Assembly: GCF_021023085.1 (NCBI RefSeq)
Contig: NZ_PGCK01000002.1
Location: 186,001-250,000, forward strand
DNA from: Methanooceanicella nereidis
GTDB lineage: Archaea > Halobacteriota > Methanocellia > Methanocellales > Methanocellaceae
Direction: 5' to 3'
DNA length: 64,000 nucleotides
Shown here piece after piece: positions 51,701 to 59,335 of this stretch. Position 1 is the first letter of the stretch. Each line of letters begins with the position of its first letter. The position numbers and the translations under genes were made by a program. A model generated the notes under the pieces. That model was not told the DNA's origin and made no database searches. It saw nothing but the letters and a program-made list of their open reading frames with translations.

Positions 51701-52815
51701 TGTCTGCACCGGCAGGAAGGATAGCCGTTATCCTTCCTTTTATTTTCATGATCTTATTTTCCGGATGCGTTACCCAGGACAACACATGGTCTATGACCAT
51801 CAACGGGGATCAGGATGCGATCATTAACGAGTCGGTCTATAATAAGATGATCAATTGCAGCAGCACATATGATTGTATAAAAGGAATACCGCTTGAGATC
51901 TTTTTGTACTATTATGGCATTTATCCGGTAGAGTCAGTATCTTTCGCAGATAAAACATACCTGTGGGAGGATGTCGCATACGTTTCTGCAAAAGATATAG
52001 AAATGATGGTGCTTCCGAACGGGACTGTATTTTATGATGGCGCGATCACTCAGACGGATCACATCAATGTGGACGTATCCGATCTTCCGCCGGTATCGAC
52101 CCTGAGCATAGCGCCGTCGATACTGGACGCTCTCGGCATAGAAGATACCGAAGGCAGCATCATAGAGAATAAAACCGATAGGATCGTCCTGTTCTACATT
52201 GACGGTATGGGCTACGGAAGGTATTTGAACGCCTCATCAGAAGGCATAATTAATAACATTACTGCAATGGGACCGCCTATTAAGGCTATTGACGTATACC
52301 CGTCCATATCCAGGGCGAATAGCAGGGCCATGGTGACCGGAATAGCCCCGGACATCACAAAAGGCGATCTCAAATCATCTATGCCTGACGGCGTGACCAT
52401 CTTACACAAGGTCTCCGATAATGGATTAAAAGCAGTATGGGTAGGAGGGATAAGCTCTCCGGTATACCTGGATGACCATATAGTGTATAACCTTGACAGT
52501 AACGCCAACGGCAGCCAGGATGACGAAGTGGCCGAAGAGGCTATCAGGCAGTACGAGTCCGGCGCTGACCTGATGATAGTCCACTTTAAGAACACGGACT
52601 CCGTCATGCATGACTATGGTCCGGAATCAGCGGAGGCCAGAGAGGCTTTAAGTTATGCTGATGCCCTTGCCGGAAATATCATTCATCACCTTGATCCTGG
52701 CACCGTCGTGATTATATTCTCCGACCACGGGGGACATTACACGGAGGAGGGCGGGAATCATGGGACGCTGTTGCCTGAGGACATGATAGTACCGATATTC
52801 GTACACACGATCTAA
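51700..52815 (+). CDS. Lipoprotein: SUOX-like domain plus alkaline-phosphatase-superfamily phosphodiesterase
   Basis: About 371 residues. The lipobox is at C23 (LFSGC). The first 115 mature residues resemble the SUOX-like domain of the neighbours in a diverged form. The remainder is a type I phosphodiesterase/nucleotide pyrophosphatase domain. It has the metal motif FYIDGMGYG, a candidate nucleophile in RANSRAMVTG, a metal-ligand region SDHGGHYTEEGGNHGT and the closing VPIFVH strand. ATG 51700 was chosen, overlapping the preceding stop, with GGTGG at 51691-51695; ATG 51697 and 51667 are alternatives. It likely hydrolyses a phosphate ester outside the cell. Confidence 0.75.
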   Translation: MSAPAGRIAVILPFIFMILFSGCVTQDNTWSMTINGDQDAIINESVYNKMINCSSTYDCIKGIPLEIFLYYYGIYPVESVSFADKTYLWEDVAYVSAKDIEMMVLPNGTVFYDGAITQTDHINVDVSDLPPVSTLSIAPSILDALGIEDTEGSIIENKTDRIVLFYIDGMGYGRYLNASSEGIINNITAMGPPIKAIDVYPSISRANSRAMVTGIAPDITKGDLKSSMPDGVTILHKVSDNGLKAVWVGGISSPVYLDDHIVYNLDSNANGSQDDEVAEEAIRQYESGADLMIVHFKNTDSVMHDYGPESAEAREALSYADALAGNIIHHLDPGTVVIIFSDHGGHYTEEGGNHGTLLPEDMIVPIFVHTI

Positions 52816-52817
52816 CG

Positions 52818-52842
52818 ATTTTTTATTTTTCTATTTTTGTGA
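52818..52842 (+). terminator. T-rich terminator of the ECF cluster
   Basis: The run GATTTTTTATTTTTCTATTTTTG directly after the stop codon is three consecutive T tracts, as in archaeal intrinsic terminators. Confidence 0.55.
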
Positions 52843-52992
52843 GACAGAATGTCCTCATCCCCAAAATAATATTATATAACATCTTGATAATGCAAAAGAA
52901 CCAAAAAATAGTAAGCTATTCCTTACCCGGAGAATTGCTCAATAATTTAGGCAGACTTTATCGATGCTCATATATTTTATTGATCAGAGACT

Positions 52993-53685
52993 TCAATACC
53001 TTGTAAAGGGCTTCAAAGTTATGATGTCCTTTGCCTTTTTTAAAAGGAGACTGCTGTGGGCAGGCCTAAAGCTTGCCGCCTCTATCAGGGACTTTGCGAT
53101 GCTGTCCTCTATGTCATGAAGGACTATACCGGAGTCGTTCTCGTAACGCTTTATGAACTTACATGCGAGGCGGTATTTTTCATCGGTGAACATAGGCTCG
53201 GTATCAAGCAGGAAAGATATCGCCTCGCCCACGTCTTCCTCGGGGCGGCCGGGCCTTGACAGTTCGAAGTCGATGCCATAGATGATACGTTCCGACAGGA
53301 TAAAATTCTTGAATATCGCATCGGATTTAAGCAATACACTGTCCTCGCTGTAAAAAGCAAGATGGAACCGTGCAAGCCATGAGGCTACCGACAGCACGAG
53401 GTCCTGGTCGAACTTTTCGTTCAGATGATCGTTAACGGTCTTCCCGTCTATGTACTCCATGAGCACGGCATTATCCCTGGCCTCTATCGGAGCAGGCACC
53501 GCAATGCCCAGATCATACGCGGCGCTCAGCACGCGGAACTCGTTTTGCCATCGGTCGGTAGCGTATAGCTTTAGAACATATTGCTTACCTGCTCTTTCGA
53601 CTAGATAAACGCTATTTTTTTTACTCGGGAATTTTTTTATGAACCTGAGTCTCTCGAAAGGATGCGGAGGCGGGACCTCTAACAT
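52993..53685 (-). CDS. APH/protein-kinase-like phosphotransferase
   Basis: 230 residues with a kinase-like fold. A lysine in KQYVLKLYA lies in the N lobe. AVLMEYIDGKTVNDHL forms the hinge. The C lobe has SDAIFKNFIL, with Asn in place of the usual HxDxxxxN loop, and a GIDFE metal motif. It resembles the Bud32/aminoglycoside-phosphotransferase superfamily. The catalytic HxD is altered to SD, so the activity is uncertain. It starts 4 bases after the iron-sulfur protein upstream. Confidence 0.65.
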   Translation of the reverse strand: MLEVPPPHPFERLRFIKKFPSKKNSVYLVERAGKQYVLKLYATDRWQNEFRVLSAAYDLGIAVPAPIEARDNAVLMEYIDGKTVNDHLNEKFDQDLVLSVASWLARFHLAFYSEDSVLLKSDAIFKNFILSERIIYGIDFELSRPGRPEEDVGEAISFLLDTEPMFTDEKYRLACKFIKRYENDSGIVLHDIEDSIAKSLIEAASFRPAHSSLLLKKAKDIITLKPFTRY

Positions 53686-53689
53686 TATC

Positions 53690-55093
53690 TTAGCCTTCCT
53701 GCTCCGCCATGAGCATATAGATATCCGACACTTTTTCCTTTGAAGCCCTTGATATGTTCATATAACAAAACGGGCAATAGGTGATGACCTGGCCCGGGCT
53801 TTCCTCGATTATCCTTTTTGCCCTTTCTCCGGAAAGCATCCTGTCGAAGGACATCAGGCCGCCGCCTGCGCCGCAGCATGCTCCGGTGGATTCGTCCTTT
53901 GAGCCGGTAAGGATATTGTGAACTATATCATGCCTGTCCTTTGCATGGCACGGGTCGTGGATAATAGCTCCGGGAGCATCAATACGGGTATCTTTTAACA
54001 GGTCGATGGCAAGTATTATCTCCGCATCAAACCCGTCACGCCCCTTATATAGAGTTTTAAACGCGGAATAGCAGCCGGGACACACGGTAATGATGCGCTT
54101 CACGCCAGCCTCCTTAAATTTTGCTATGTTCTTATCCACAGCCTCGTTTGCCGATACAATATCGCCGAGGTTATATAACGTGGAGCCACAGCAGGACTCA
54201 TCATGCATAATTTCATATTTAATGTCCTTTTTCTTTAGTAATTTTTCGGTTGCGTTTAAGATCTCCGGTACTCTATACTTTCCCGTGCATCCCCTGAACA
54301 ATAGAGTATCTATACTGCTGATGCCCGAGCCGTCTTTCGCGTGGACATCGATATTGTATGGATTACCGCATTGTTTTACCGAGCATCTTATAGAATCGAG
54401 ATGTTTTGCGATGATACCCTTTTTAACGGCATTTATCCTTGTCCTGCGATTAAAGAAAGATATCCAGCACCCGTTGCATAGTGTGCACCTGTAAAGCCTT
54501 TCTATGTCCTCATCGCTAAGTTTCCCGGTGATAAGGAACTTAAGATACCGATTTATCGACCTGTGGGGAGAGCGGTCCACATCTAAATACTGCTCTAACA
54601 CAGGGCACCTGCATCTCCATATGATCATGAAAGGGCATACCATGTATCCTGCATAGGCCACAATGGCCAGGAGTAATAGCGTTGCTGTGCTTAACGGGAA
54701 TAATGGGCATAGAGTGCTGCCTCCTAAGAGGTTATTGTAAGATCCGTCGCAGGGCAGAATTGTTAAAACTGCCAGTCCCACGCACATCAACGATGCTATC
54801 TTTCTGTATTCACTCCCCCAGCGTTCGAATTTAATTTTAAATGTGGTGAGGAAAATCACAATTCCTGCACCCATAAGTATCAGCGTGCTGAAAGGAGCGA
54901 AAGAGCATAAGGAGTTATAGCCAAGATAGTTCATCCGGAAAAGTAAATGGTCTGCAGGCATTGCGGGATCATGACAGCTATGGCAATAGCTGTTCCCGAG
55001 AAAAAAATCATCCGGCATGAGCGTTAGTATACTTAAAACTACAAGGATGAAGGAAACGAATAAAGCGATCTTTCTTGATATGTCAGAGGTCAT
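53690..55093 (-). CDS. Membrane HdrD/GlpC-like iron-sulfur protein with CxxCH motif
   Basis: 467 residues. A first membrane helix is followed by CHSCH at residues 37-41, a c-type haem motif. Three more helices precede residue 160. A soluble part then has CTLCNGC (about 207-213), half of a ferredoxin motif, and two CCG domains. The first contains RGCTGKYR and ESCCGST, the second DPCHAKD, ACCGAGGG and CPFC. CCG domains form the active-site cluster in heterodisulfide reductase HdrB/D. An electron-transfer role at the membrane is likely; the partner is unknown. A complete 4Fe-4S ferredoxin pair is missing. Confidence 0.78.
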   Translation of the reverse strand: MTSDISRKIALFVSFILVVLSILTLMPDDFFLGNSYCHSCHDPAMPADHLLFRMNYLGYNSLCSFAPFSTLILMGAGIVIFLTTFKIKFERWGSEYRKIASLMCVGLAVLTILPCDGSYNNLLGGSTLCPLFPLSTATLLLLAIVAYAGYMVCPFMIIWRCRCPVLEQYLDVDRSPHRSINRYLKFLITGKLSDEDIERLYRCTLCNGCWISFFNRRTRINAVKKGIIAKHLDSIRCSVKQCGNPYNIDVHAKDGSGISSIDTLLFRGCTGKYRVPEILNATEKLLKKKDIKYEIMHDESCCGSTLYNLGDIVSANEAVDKNIAKFKEAGVKRIITVCPGCYSAFKTLYKGRDGFDAEIILAIDLLKDTRIDAPGAIIHDPCHAKDRHDIVHNILTGSKDESTGACCGAGGGLMSFDRMLSGERAKRIIEESPGQVITYCPFCYMNISRASKEKVSDIYMLMAEQEG

Positions 55094-55225
55094 TCCATAA
55101 ACATTAGTTAACTTAGCTATTAAAAGTTTATGATAATATATAAACCAAAATTAAAAACCCAAAGGTAATAGGATATTTTATCCTGGACCTGACCCGAAAT
55201 AATTAATAAGGCCCGTTACTGGTTA

Positions 55226-55459
55226 TCAGGCCTTAACTTTTTTTTTGGATTTTTCCGGGTCCATATGCTCATGAGGCCATGCCTCACGGCTGAGATATAC
55301 GAGCTCAGCGTTAAGGTCCGAGGCGATCTTTTCCAGCTCAGGCCGTCTCATGTGCGGGACATTGAACTTGAGGTCCCCGCCCTCTACGGCGACGACCCTG
55401 AACCTCGGCTGATGCTGGCCCTTTTTGGCTTTAAGTCTTTCTCTTACATAGATTCTCAT
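55226..55459 (-). CDS. Conserved small hypothetical protein
   Basis: 77 residues, basic, with a good Shine-Dalgarno (GGAGGT, 8 bases before ATG). The middle section RFRVVAVEGGDLKFNVPHMR suggests a small beta-sheet fold; the end is a lysine-rich tail. No family is recognised. An inverted repeat AAGGCC/GGCCTT (55208-55234) overlaps the stop codon and may be its terminator. Confidence 0.65.
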   Translation of the reverse strand: MRIYVRERLKAKKGQHQPRFRVVAVEGGDLKFNVPHMRRPELEKIASDLNAELVYLSREAWPHEHMDPEKSKKKVKA

Positions 55460-55634
55460 ATAGACAACCTCCTGATCGGATAGGATCGTTTTAACATATC
55501 TTTTTCAATCAGGATAATTATATTTTACATACTATATAGACCTGATGATTAGAAAGCTTTCTGACCGGAGCAATTTTCATAATGGAAGCAGTATATTTAT
55601 CCATTTAAGTTAAATATCATCATGAGGTAATCCA

Positions 55635-56444
55635 TTGAGCCGCGAGAGAAAAGAGATCAAGTCTAAGCTTAAAGGTGAAACGCTAGTACGGGATAAACTT
55701 CTCGAAAGCACCATCATTGATAAGCAGTATCGTATGCTTCCGGACCTGAACGTCATCAAGGTAGGAGGTCACAGCATCATGGACTATGGCAAGTCCGTCG
55801 TGATGCCGCTCGTAGAGGAGATCGGAAAACTTTCACGTTCAAACCAGGTCCTTGTAGTTACGGGCGGCGGCACCAGGGTCAGGCATATAATGGACATCGG
55901 CCTTGATCTCGAAATGCCCACTGGAGTGCTGGCCGAGCTCGCCGGTAAGATAAGCGAGCAGAACGCCATAATGATGTCGATACTTTTAACGCAGTATGGC
56001 GGCATCCGCATCAAGAGAGATGACCTTCTGGACCTCCCTATGCTTTACAGGATGAATTGCCTGCCGGTCACGCATGGTACTCCCCCTTACGGATTATATG
56101 AGCCGCCACCGAACATAGGCAGGATACCGGATCACAGGACGGATACCGGTGCGCTTCTCATAGCGGAGGCGATGGGAGCGAAGCGATGCATTTTCGTCAA
56201 AGATGTTGACGGGCTGTATACGGAAAATCCCAAGCAGAATAAAAAGGCAAAAATGATCAAAGAGATCACCGCAAAGGAGGCTAATGAGGCCGGGTTCAAT
56301 GATTTTGTCGTTGAGAGAAAGGTACTTGAACTGCTTCAGAGAACGGTAAACATCAAGGAAATATCCATCGTGAACGGCCATGTGCCGGGAAATATTTCCA
56401 GAGTCATGAACGGCGAAAATCCGGGAACAATAATAAAAAGCTAA
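55635..56444 (+). CDS. Molybdenum/tungsten storage protein-like (amino acid kinase fold)
   Basis: 269 residues of the UMP-kinase-like amino acid kinase fold. VIKVGGHSIMDYG and VVTGGGTRVRHIMDIG fit the phosphate-binding loops. The segments LGDLxMPTGxLAELAGKIS-type and LPVTHGTPPYGLYEPPP resemble MosA/MosB, the subunits of the bacterial Mo/W storage protein, rather than PyrH. The neighbouring tungstate-binding TupA supports this. TTG 55635 was chosen because GAGGT is 6-7 bases upstream. Classical UMP kinase is the alternative, but the extended N terminus and the context argue against it. Confidence 0.72.
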   Translation: MSRERKEIKSKLKGETLVRDKLLESTIIDKQYRMLPDLNVIKVGGHSIMDYGKSVVMPLVEEIGKLSRSNQVLVVTGGGTRVRHIMDIGLDLEMPTGVLAELAGKISEQNAIMMSILLTQYGGIRIKRDDLLDLPMLYRMNCLPVTHGTPPYGLYEPPPNIGRIPDHRTDTGALLIAEAMGAKRCIFVKDVDGLYTENPKQNKKAKMIKEITAKEANEAGFNDFVVERKVLELLQRTVNIKEISIVNGHVPGNISRVMNGENPGTIIKS

Positions 56445-56457
56445 ATTAATTCTACAA

Positions 56458-56500
56458 ATGTAACTATTTTTAGTTACATAGTTACTATTTTTAATTACGT
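56458..56500 (+). promoter_or_regulatory. Inverted and direct repeats in the tupA promoter
   Basis: ATGTAACT and AGTTACAT (56458-56465 and 56472-56479) form a perfect 8-bp inverted repeat around ATTTTT. A similar but imperfect unit, TTACTATTTTTAATTAC, follows at once at 56482-56498. This tandem arrangement, just upstream of the probable TATA region (TAGGTATATTTAG at 56501-56513), looks like a two-site operator. Confidence 0.45.
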
Positions 56501-56544
56501 TAGGTATATTTAGTGTGCATACTATAATATCTCGGGAGATTTCT

Positions 56545-57420
56545 ATGGATTCCAAAAAGTTGATAAAACTCTTAATATTATCCATTACCGTACTAGCGGT
56601 AATGGTATCAATTTCGGGATGCACTACGCCCGAAGGCACAGCTACCCCGACAGCCACGGCGACGCCTGAGCCCCAGACGCTTCGCCTGGCCACGACGACG
56701 AGCACATATGATTCAGGCTTGTTGAGCGTGCTGCTGCCTCCGTTCGAAGAGGCGAACAACGTTAAGATCGAGATACTTTCCAAAGGATCCGGAGAAGCGA
56801 TGAAGCTCGGAGAAGCCGGTGACGTAGATGTACTGATGGTACACAGCCCGGCGGCGGAAAAGGCATTCATGGATGCAGGCTATGGATGGAACAGGACAGG
56901 GTTCATGCACAATGACTTTGTCATCATAGGCCCGAAGGACGACCCGGCAGGCATCAAGGGCGACAACGCGACCTTTGCCTTTACGACATTAGCGGAGAAG
57001 AAGATAGAGTTCATCTCCAGAGGAGACAATTCAGGCACTAACGCCAAGGAAAAGACCATCTGGAGCGCCGCAGGCATAACCCCGGACCCGAAATCCGGCT
57101 GGTATGTAGAGACAGGTCTTGGAATGGCTGACACGCTGCGCATGGCAGAAGAGAAGCAGGCTTACACGCTATCCGACAGAAGCACGTACCTTGCAAAGCA
57201 GGGCAACATGACGCTTGCAATACTTGTCGAAGGCGATAGCCTCCTTGCTAACCCGTACAGTGTAATAGCCGTGAACCAGACACTTCACCCGAACGCAAAA
57301 TATGACCTGGCTAAGAAGTTCATGGATTACGTTTGCGGTGCTGAGGGACAGGGCATAATCAAGGAATACGGCAAGCCTAAGTACGGACAGCCGCTGTTCT
57401 TCCCTGACATAATTAAGTGA
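56545..57420 (+). CDS. tupA: Tungstate ABC transporter substrate-binding lipoprotein
   Basis: 291 residues. The lipobox is at C26 (SISGC), followed by a Thr/Pro linker. The mature domain shows the TupA pattern: LATTTSTYDSGLL, GDVDVLMVHSP, NDFVIIGP and FISRGDNSGTNAKE, whose Ser/Thr/Arg residues bind the oxyanion. The ATG 56545 start is preceded by GGGAGAT. TupB and TupC, the permease and ATPase, are not downstream, where a terminator follows. They must be elsewhere or replaced by another transporter. Confidence 0.87.
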   Translation: MDSKKLIKLLILSITVLAVMVSISGCTTPEGTATPTATATPEPQTLRLATTTSTYDSGLLSVLLPPFEEANNVKIEILSKGSGEAMKLGEAGDVDVLMVHSPAAEKAFMDAGYGWNRTGFMHNDFVIIGPKDDPAGIKGDNATFAFTTLAEKKIEFISRGDNSGTNAKEKTIWSAAGITPDPKSGWYVETGLGMADTLRMAEEKQAYTLSDRSTYLAKQGNMTLAILVEGDSLLANPYSVIAVNQTLHPNAKYDLAKKFMDYVCGAEGQGIIKEYGKPKYGQPLFFPDIIK

Positions 57421-57432
57421 TCTCGTATGTGG

Positions 57433-57470
57433 TGTGCAGCTATCTGCACATCATTAACATTTCTTTTTTT
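57433..57470 (+). terminator. Stem-loop and T tract after tupA
   Basis: TGTGCAG and CTGCACA form a 7-bp perfect stem with a four-base loop (57433-57450). The run TTCTTTTTTT at 57461-57470 follows. Confidence 0.7.
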
Positions 57471-57471
57471 A

Positions 57472-57834
57472 TCACGGCATAGCACAGGCAAGCTCCTTCT
57501 GGAACCCGCTGAACGCCCTTTCCGCTTTGGCAGCTATGATAAAGTCGTTTTCAGTAAGCCCTTTGCTTGCGTGTGTCCACGACATGAGCTTTAGCTGATT
57601 ATAGTTCTGCACGCACATATCGGGGTGATGGCCCTCCTCTTCAGCTATTTTTGCCACTTTATCGAGGAAATGCACGGCATCCATAAAATTATTGAAAGTG
57701 TAGGTCTTTGCCAGCTTTCCATTTTCGTCGATACCCCAACCGGGAAGGTCATTAAGCAATTTTTCCGCCCACTGTCGAGACATAGGCGGCGTGCCAAGTT
57801 CGCACGGAGCGCATTTCTTATCCGCAAGAGTCAT
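57472..57834 (-). CDS. phhB: Pterin-4a-carbinolamine dehydratase
   Basis: 120 residues from ATG 57834. The active-site block EEEGHHPDMCVQNYNQLKL and the downstream TENDFIIAAKAE are characteristic of PhhB/PCD. The short N-terminal CAPCELGTPPM segment is common in microbial members. A GTG- or TTG-type extension to 57927 would add an AT-rich leader with no homology and is rejected. In archaea it may act on pterins such as molybdopterin precursors rather than in aromatic hydroxylation, and the neighbouring W/Mo genes are suggestive. Confidence 0.88.
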   Translation of the reverse strand: MTLADKKCAPCELGTPPMSRQWAEKLLNDLPGWGIDENGKLAKTYTFNNFMDAVHFLDKVAKIAEEEGHHPDMCVQNYNQLKLMSWTHASKGLTENDFIIAAKAERAFSGFQKELACAMP

Positions 57835-58000
57835 AAATGAATTTTTTAAATGCAGGAATAAATCATTTATTAATGATTTTAGTATTGTGCAGGCTCTAAT
57901 TGCAGCGATAATAAGAAAAACAGCCATAAATGGCTGAATAGTTAATATTAAAATATTAAACGTGAAAATATCTGTAACATGTTTTGCCGGAGCCAGTAAG

Positions 58001-58765
58001 ATGATAGATACTCACACTCATGTTGATACAAGACCGTACGAGGACTTCGAAGCGATGGCAGTCGCGGGCATAACTGACGTCTTTACGCTTGCTCACGACC
58101 CGATGAGGATGAGCTCAAGCGTCGTCTTTTCCGACCATTTTGAAAAGCTTTATTCTGAGCGGGGCAGAGTGGAAAAGAACGGCATAAGGCTTCATGTCTG
58201 CCTCGGGATGCATCCCAGGACGATGCCCTCTGACCCGGAAGTATGCCTTGAGCTACTGGAATCATACTTAAAGGGAAAAAAGGACAGGGAAGTAAGGGCG
58301 ATCGGTGAGATAGGGCTGGAGACCATCGATAAGCGCGAGATGGAGATCTTTAAACGCCAGTTAGAGGTAGCGGAGAAATACCGCATGCCGGCCATCGTCC
58401 ATACGCCGCGCTCCAGCAAAGGACTGATCACCAGGGAGATCCTGAGCATCCTCTCCACGATATCCGCCAAAAAGAGCCCGGTGGTCATTGACCATGCCAG
58501 CTTTGAAACTGTGAAGCTGATAATAGATAACGGGTATAACGCAGGTCTCACCGTACAGCCTTCGAAGCTCACGCCTTCGGATGCTGCCGACATCATATCA
58601 GAGAACGACGCGGACTTATTGCTCCTGAACACCGATTCGTCGTCGGCACCGACGGACGTGCTCGGTGTGCCGAGGACGGTACATCTGATGAGGATGAAAG
58701 GATTTGACGAGGAAACCATTAAAAAAGTAAGCGAGTCTAACGCCAGGCGCATATTCGGTATCTGA
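58001..58765 (+). CDS. TatD-like metal-dependent hydrolase
   Basis: About 255 residues. The N terminus MIDTHTHVDTR has the HxH metal pair; GMHPRTMP, GEIGLE, HTPR and NTDSSS are the later metal-ligand strands of the amidohydrolase/TatD barrel. ATG 58001 is used because it starts the conserved domain directly; a GTG 13 codons upstream is possible. It ends one base before the convergent hemerythrin gene. Confidence 0.82.
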   Translation: MIDTHTHVDTRPYEDFEAMAVAGITDVFTLAHDPMRMSSSVVFSDHFEKLYSERGRVEKNGIRLHVCLGMHPRTMPSDPEVCLELLESYLKGKKDREVRAIGEIGLETIDKREMEIFKRQLEVAEKYRMPAIVHTPRSSKGLITREILSILSTISAKKSPVVIDHASFETVKLIIDNGYNAGLTVQPSKLTPSDAADIISENDADLLLLNTDSSSAPTDVLGVPRTVHLMRMKGFDEETIKKVSESNARRIFGI

Positions 58766-59332
58766 TCATTCGCCGGCTTCTTCATCTTTTTTTAATTTTT
58801 CATCTTCAAGCTTTTTAACGATAGAACCATATTTCTCATGGATCATCTTCCGGTCAAAATCCCAGAACTCCTTAAGCATATCATCCTTTTCTCCTTCACT
58901 GAAGTACGACATTGACGGAATGAAAAAATGTTTATCCTCTTTTTCTATATGGTGCGGGTACAGTTCGACAAGGTCGCCAAGACATGACAGGACATCGTTT
59001 ATTGCGCCATCGTCACCCTTAAGATAGCTTTCTTTTGCGCTCACGAGCTTCGACACGGTATTCCTTGCGAAATTGTGCTCCTGTATAAGTTCCCCCATTG
59101 TCATCCGGTGTTCCCTGGAGAGGTATTTTTCCGACAGGTCCCTGAATAGTATGTCCTCTTCCTTTCCGTGATGGGTCCTGTCAGCGTAAGTCCTCATGAA
59201 ATCGACCGCTGCGTCGATAAATAACAGATCGAGCGTCCCGGTTTCCTTTATCTCCCGCAATTGTTCTTTTACCAGAGTTATCATACGTTCGATAAGTCTG
59301 TGCTCTATCATCAGAGGGGCAATAGGCATCAT
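58766..59332 (-). CDS. Hemerythrin-like HHE protein
   Basis: 188 residues forming a four-helix bundle with the iron-binding pattern H...HxxxE...H...HHxxxE: EHRLIERM, THHGKEEDILF, EHNFARN and YPHHIEKEDKHFF. It would bind a diiron centre and sense or carry O2 or NO. It follows the sugar dehydrogenase-like gene by 3 bases and is probably in the same operon. The protein has no signal peptide. Confidence 0.85.
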   Translation of the reverse strand: MMPIAPLMIEHRLIERMITLVKEQLREIKETGTLDLLFIDAAVDFMRTYADRTHHGKEEDILFRDLSEKYLSREHRMTMGELIQEHNFARNTVSKLVSAKESYLKGDDGAINDVLSCLGDLVELYPHHIEKEDKHFFIPSMSYFSEGEKDDMLKEFWDFDRKMIHEKYGSIVKKLEDEKLKKDEEAGE

Positions 59333-59335
59333 CTT

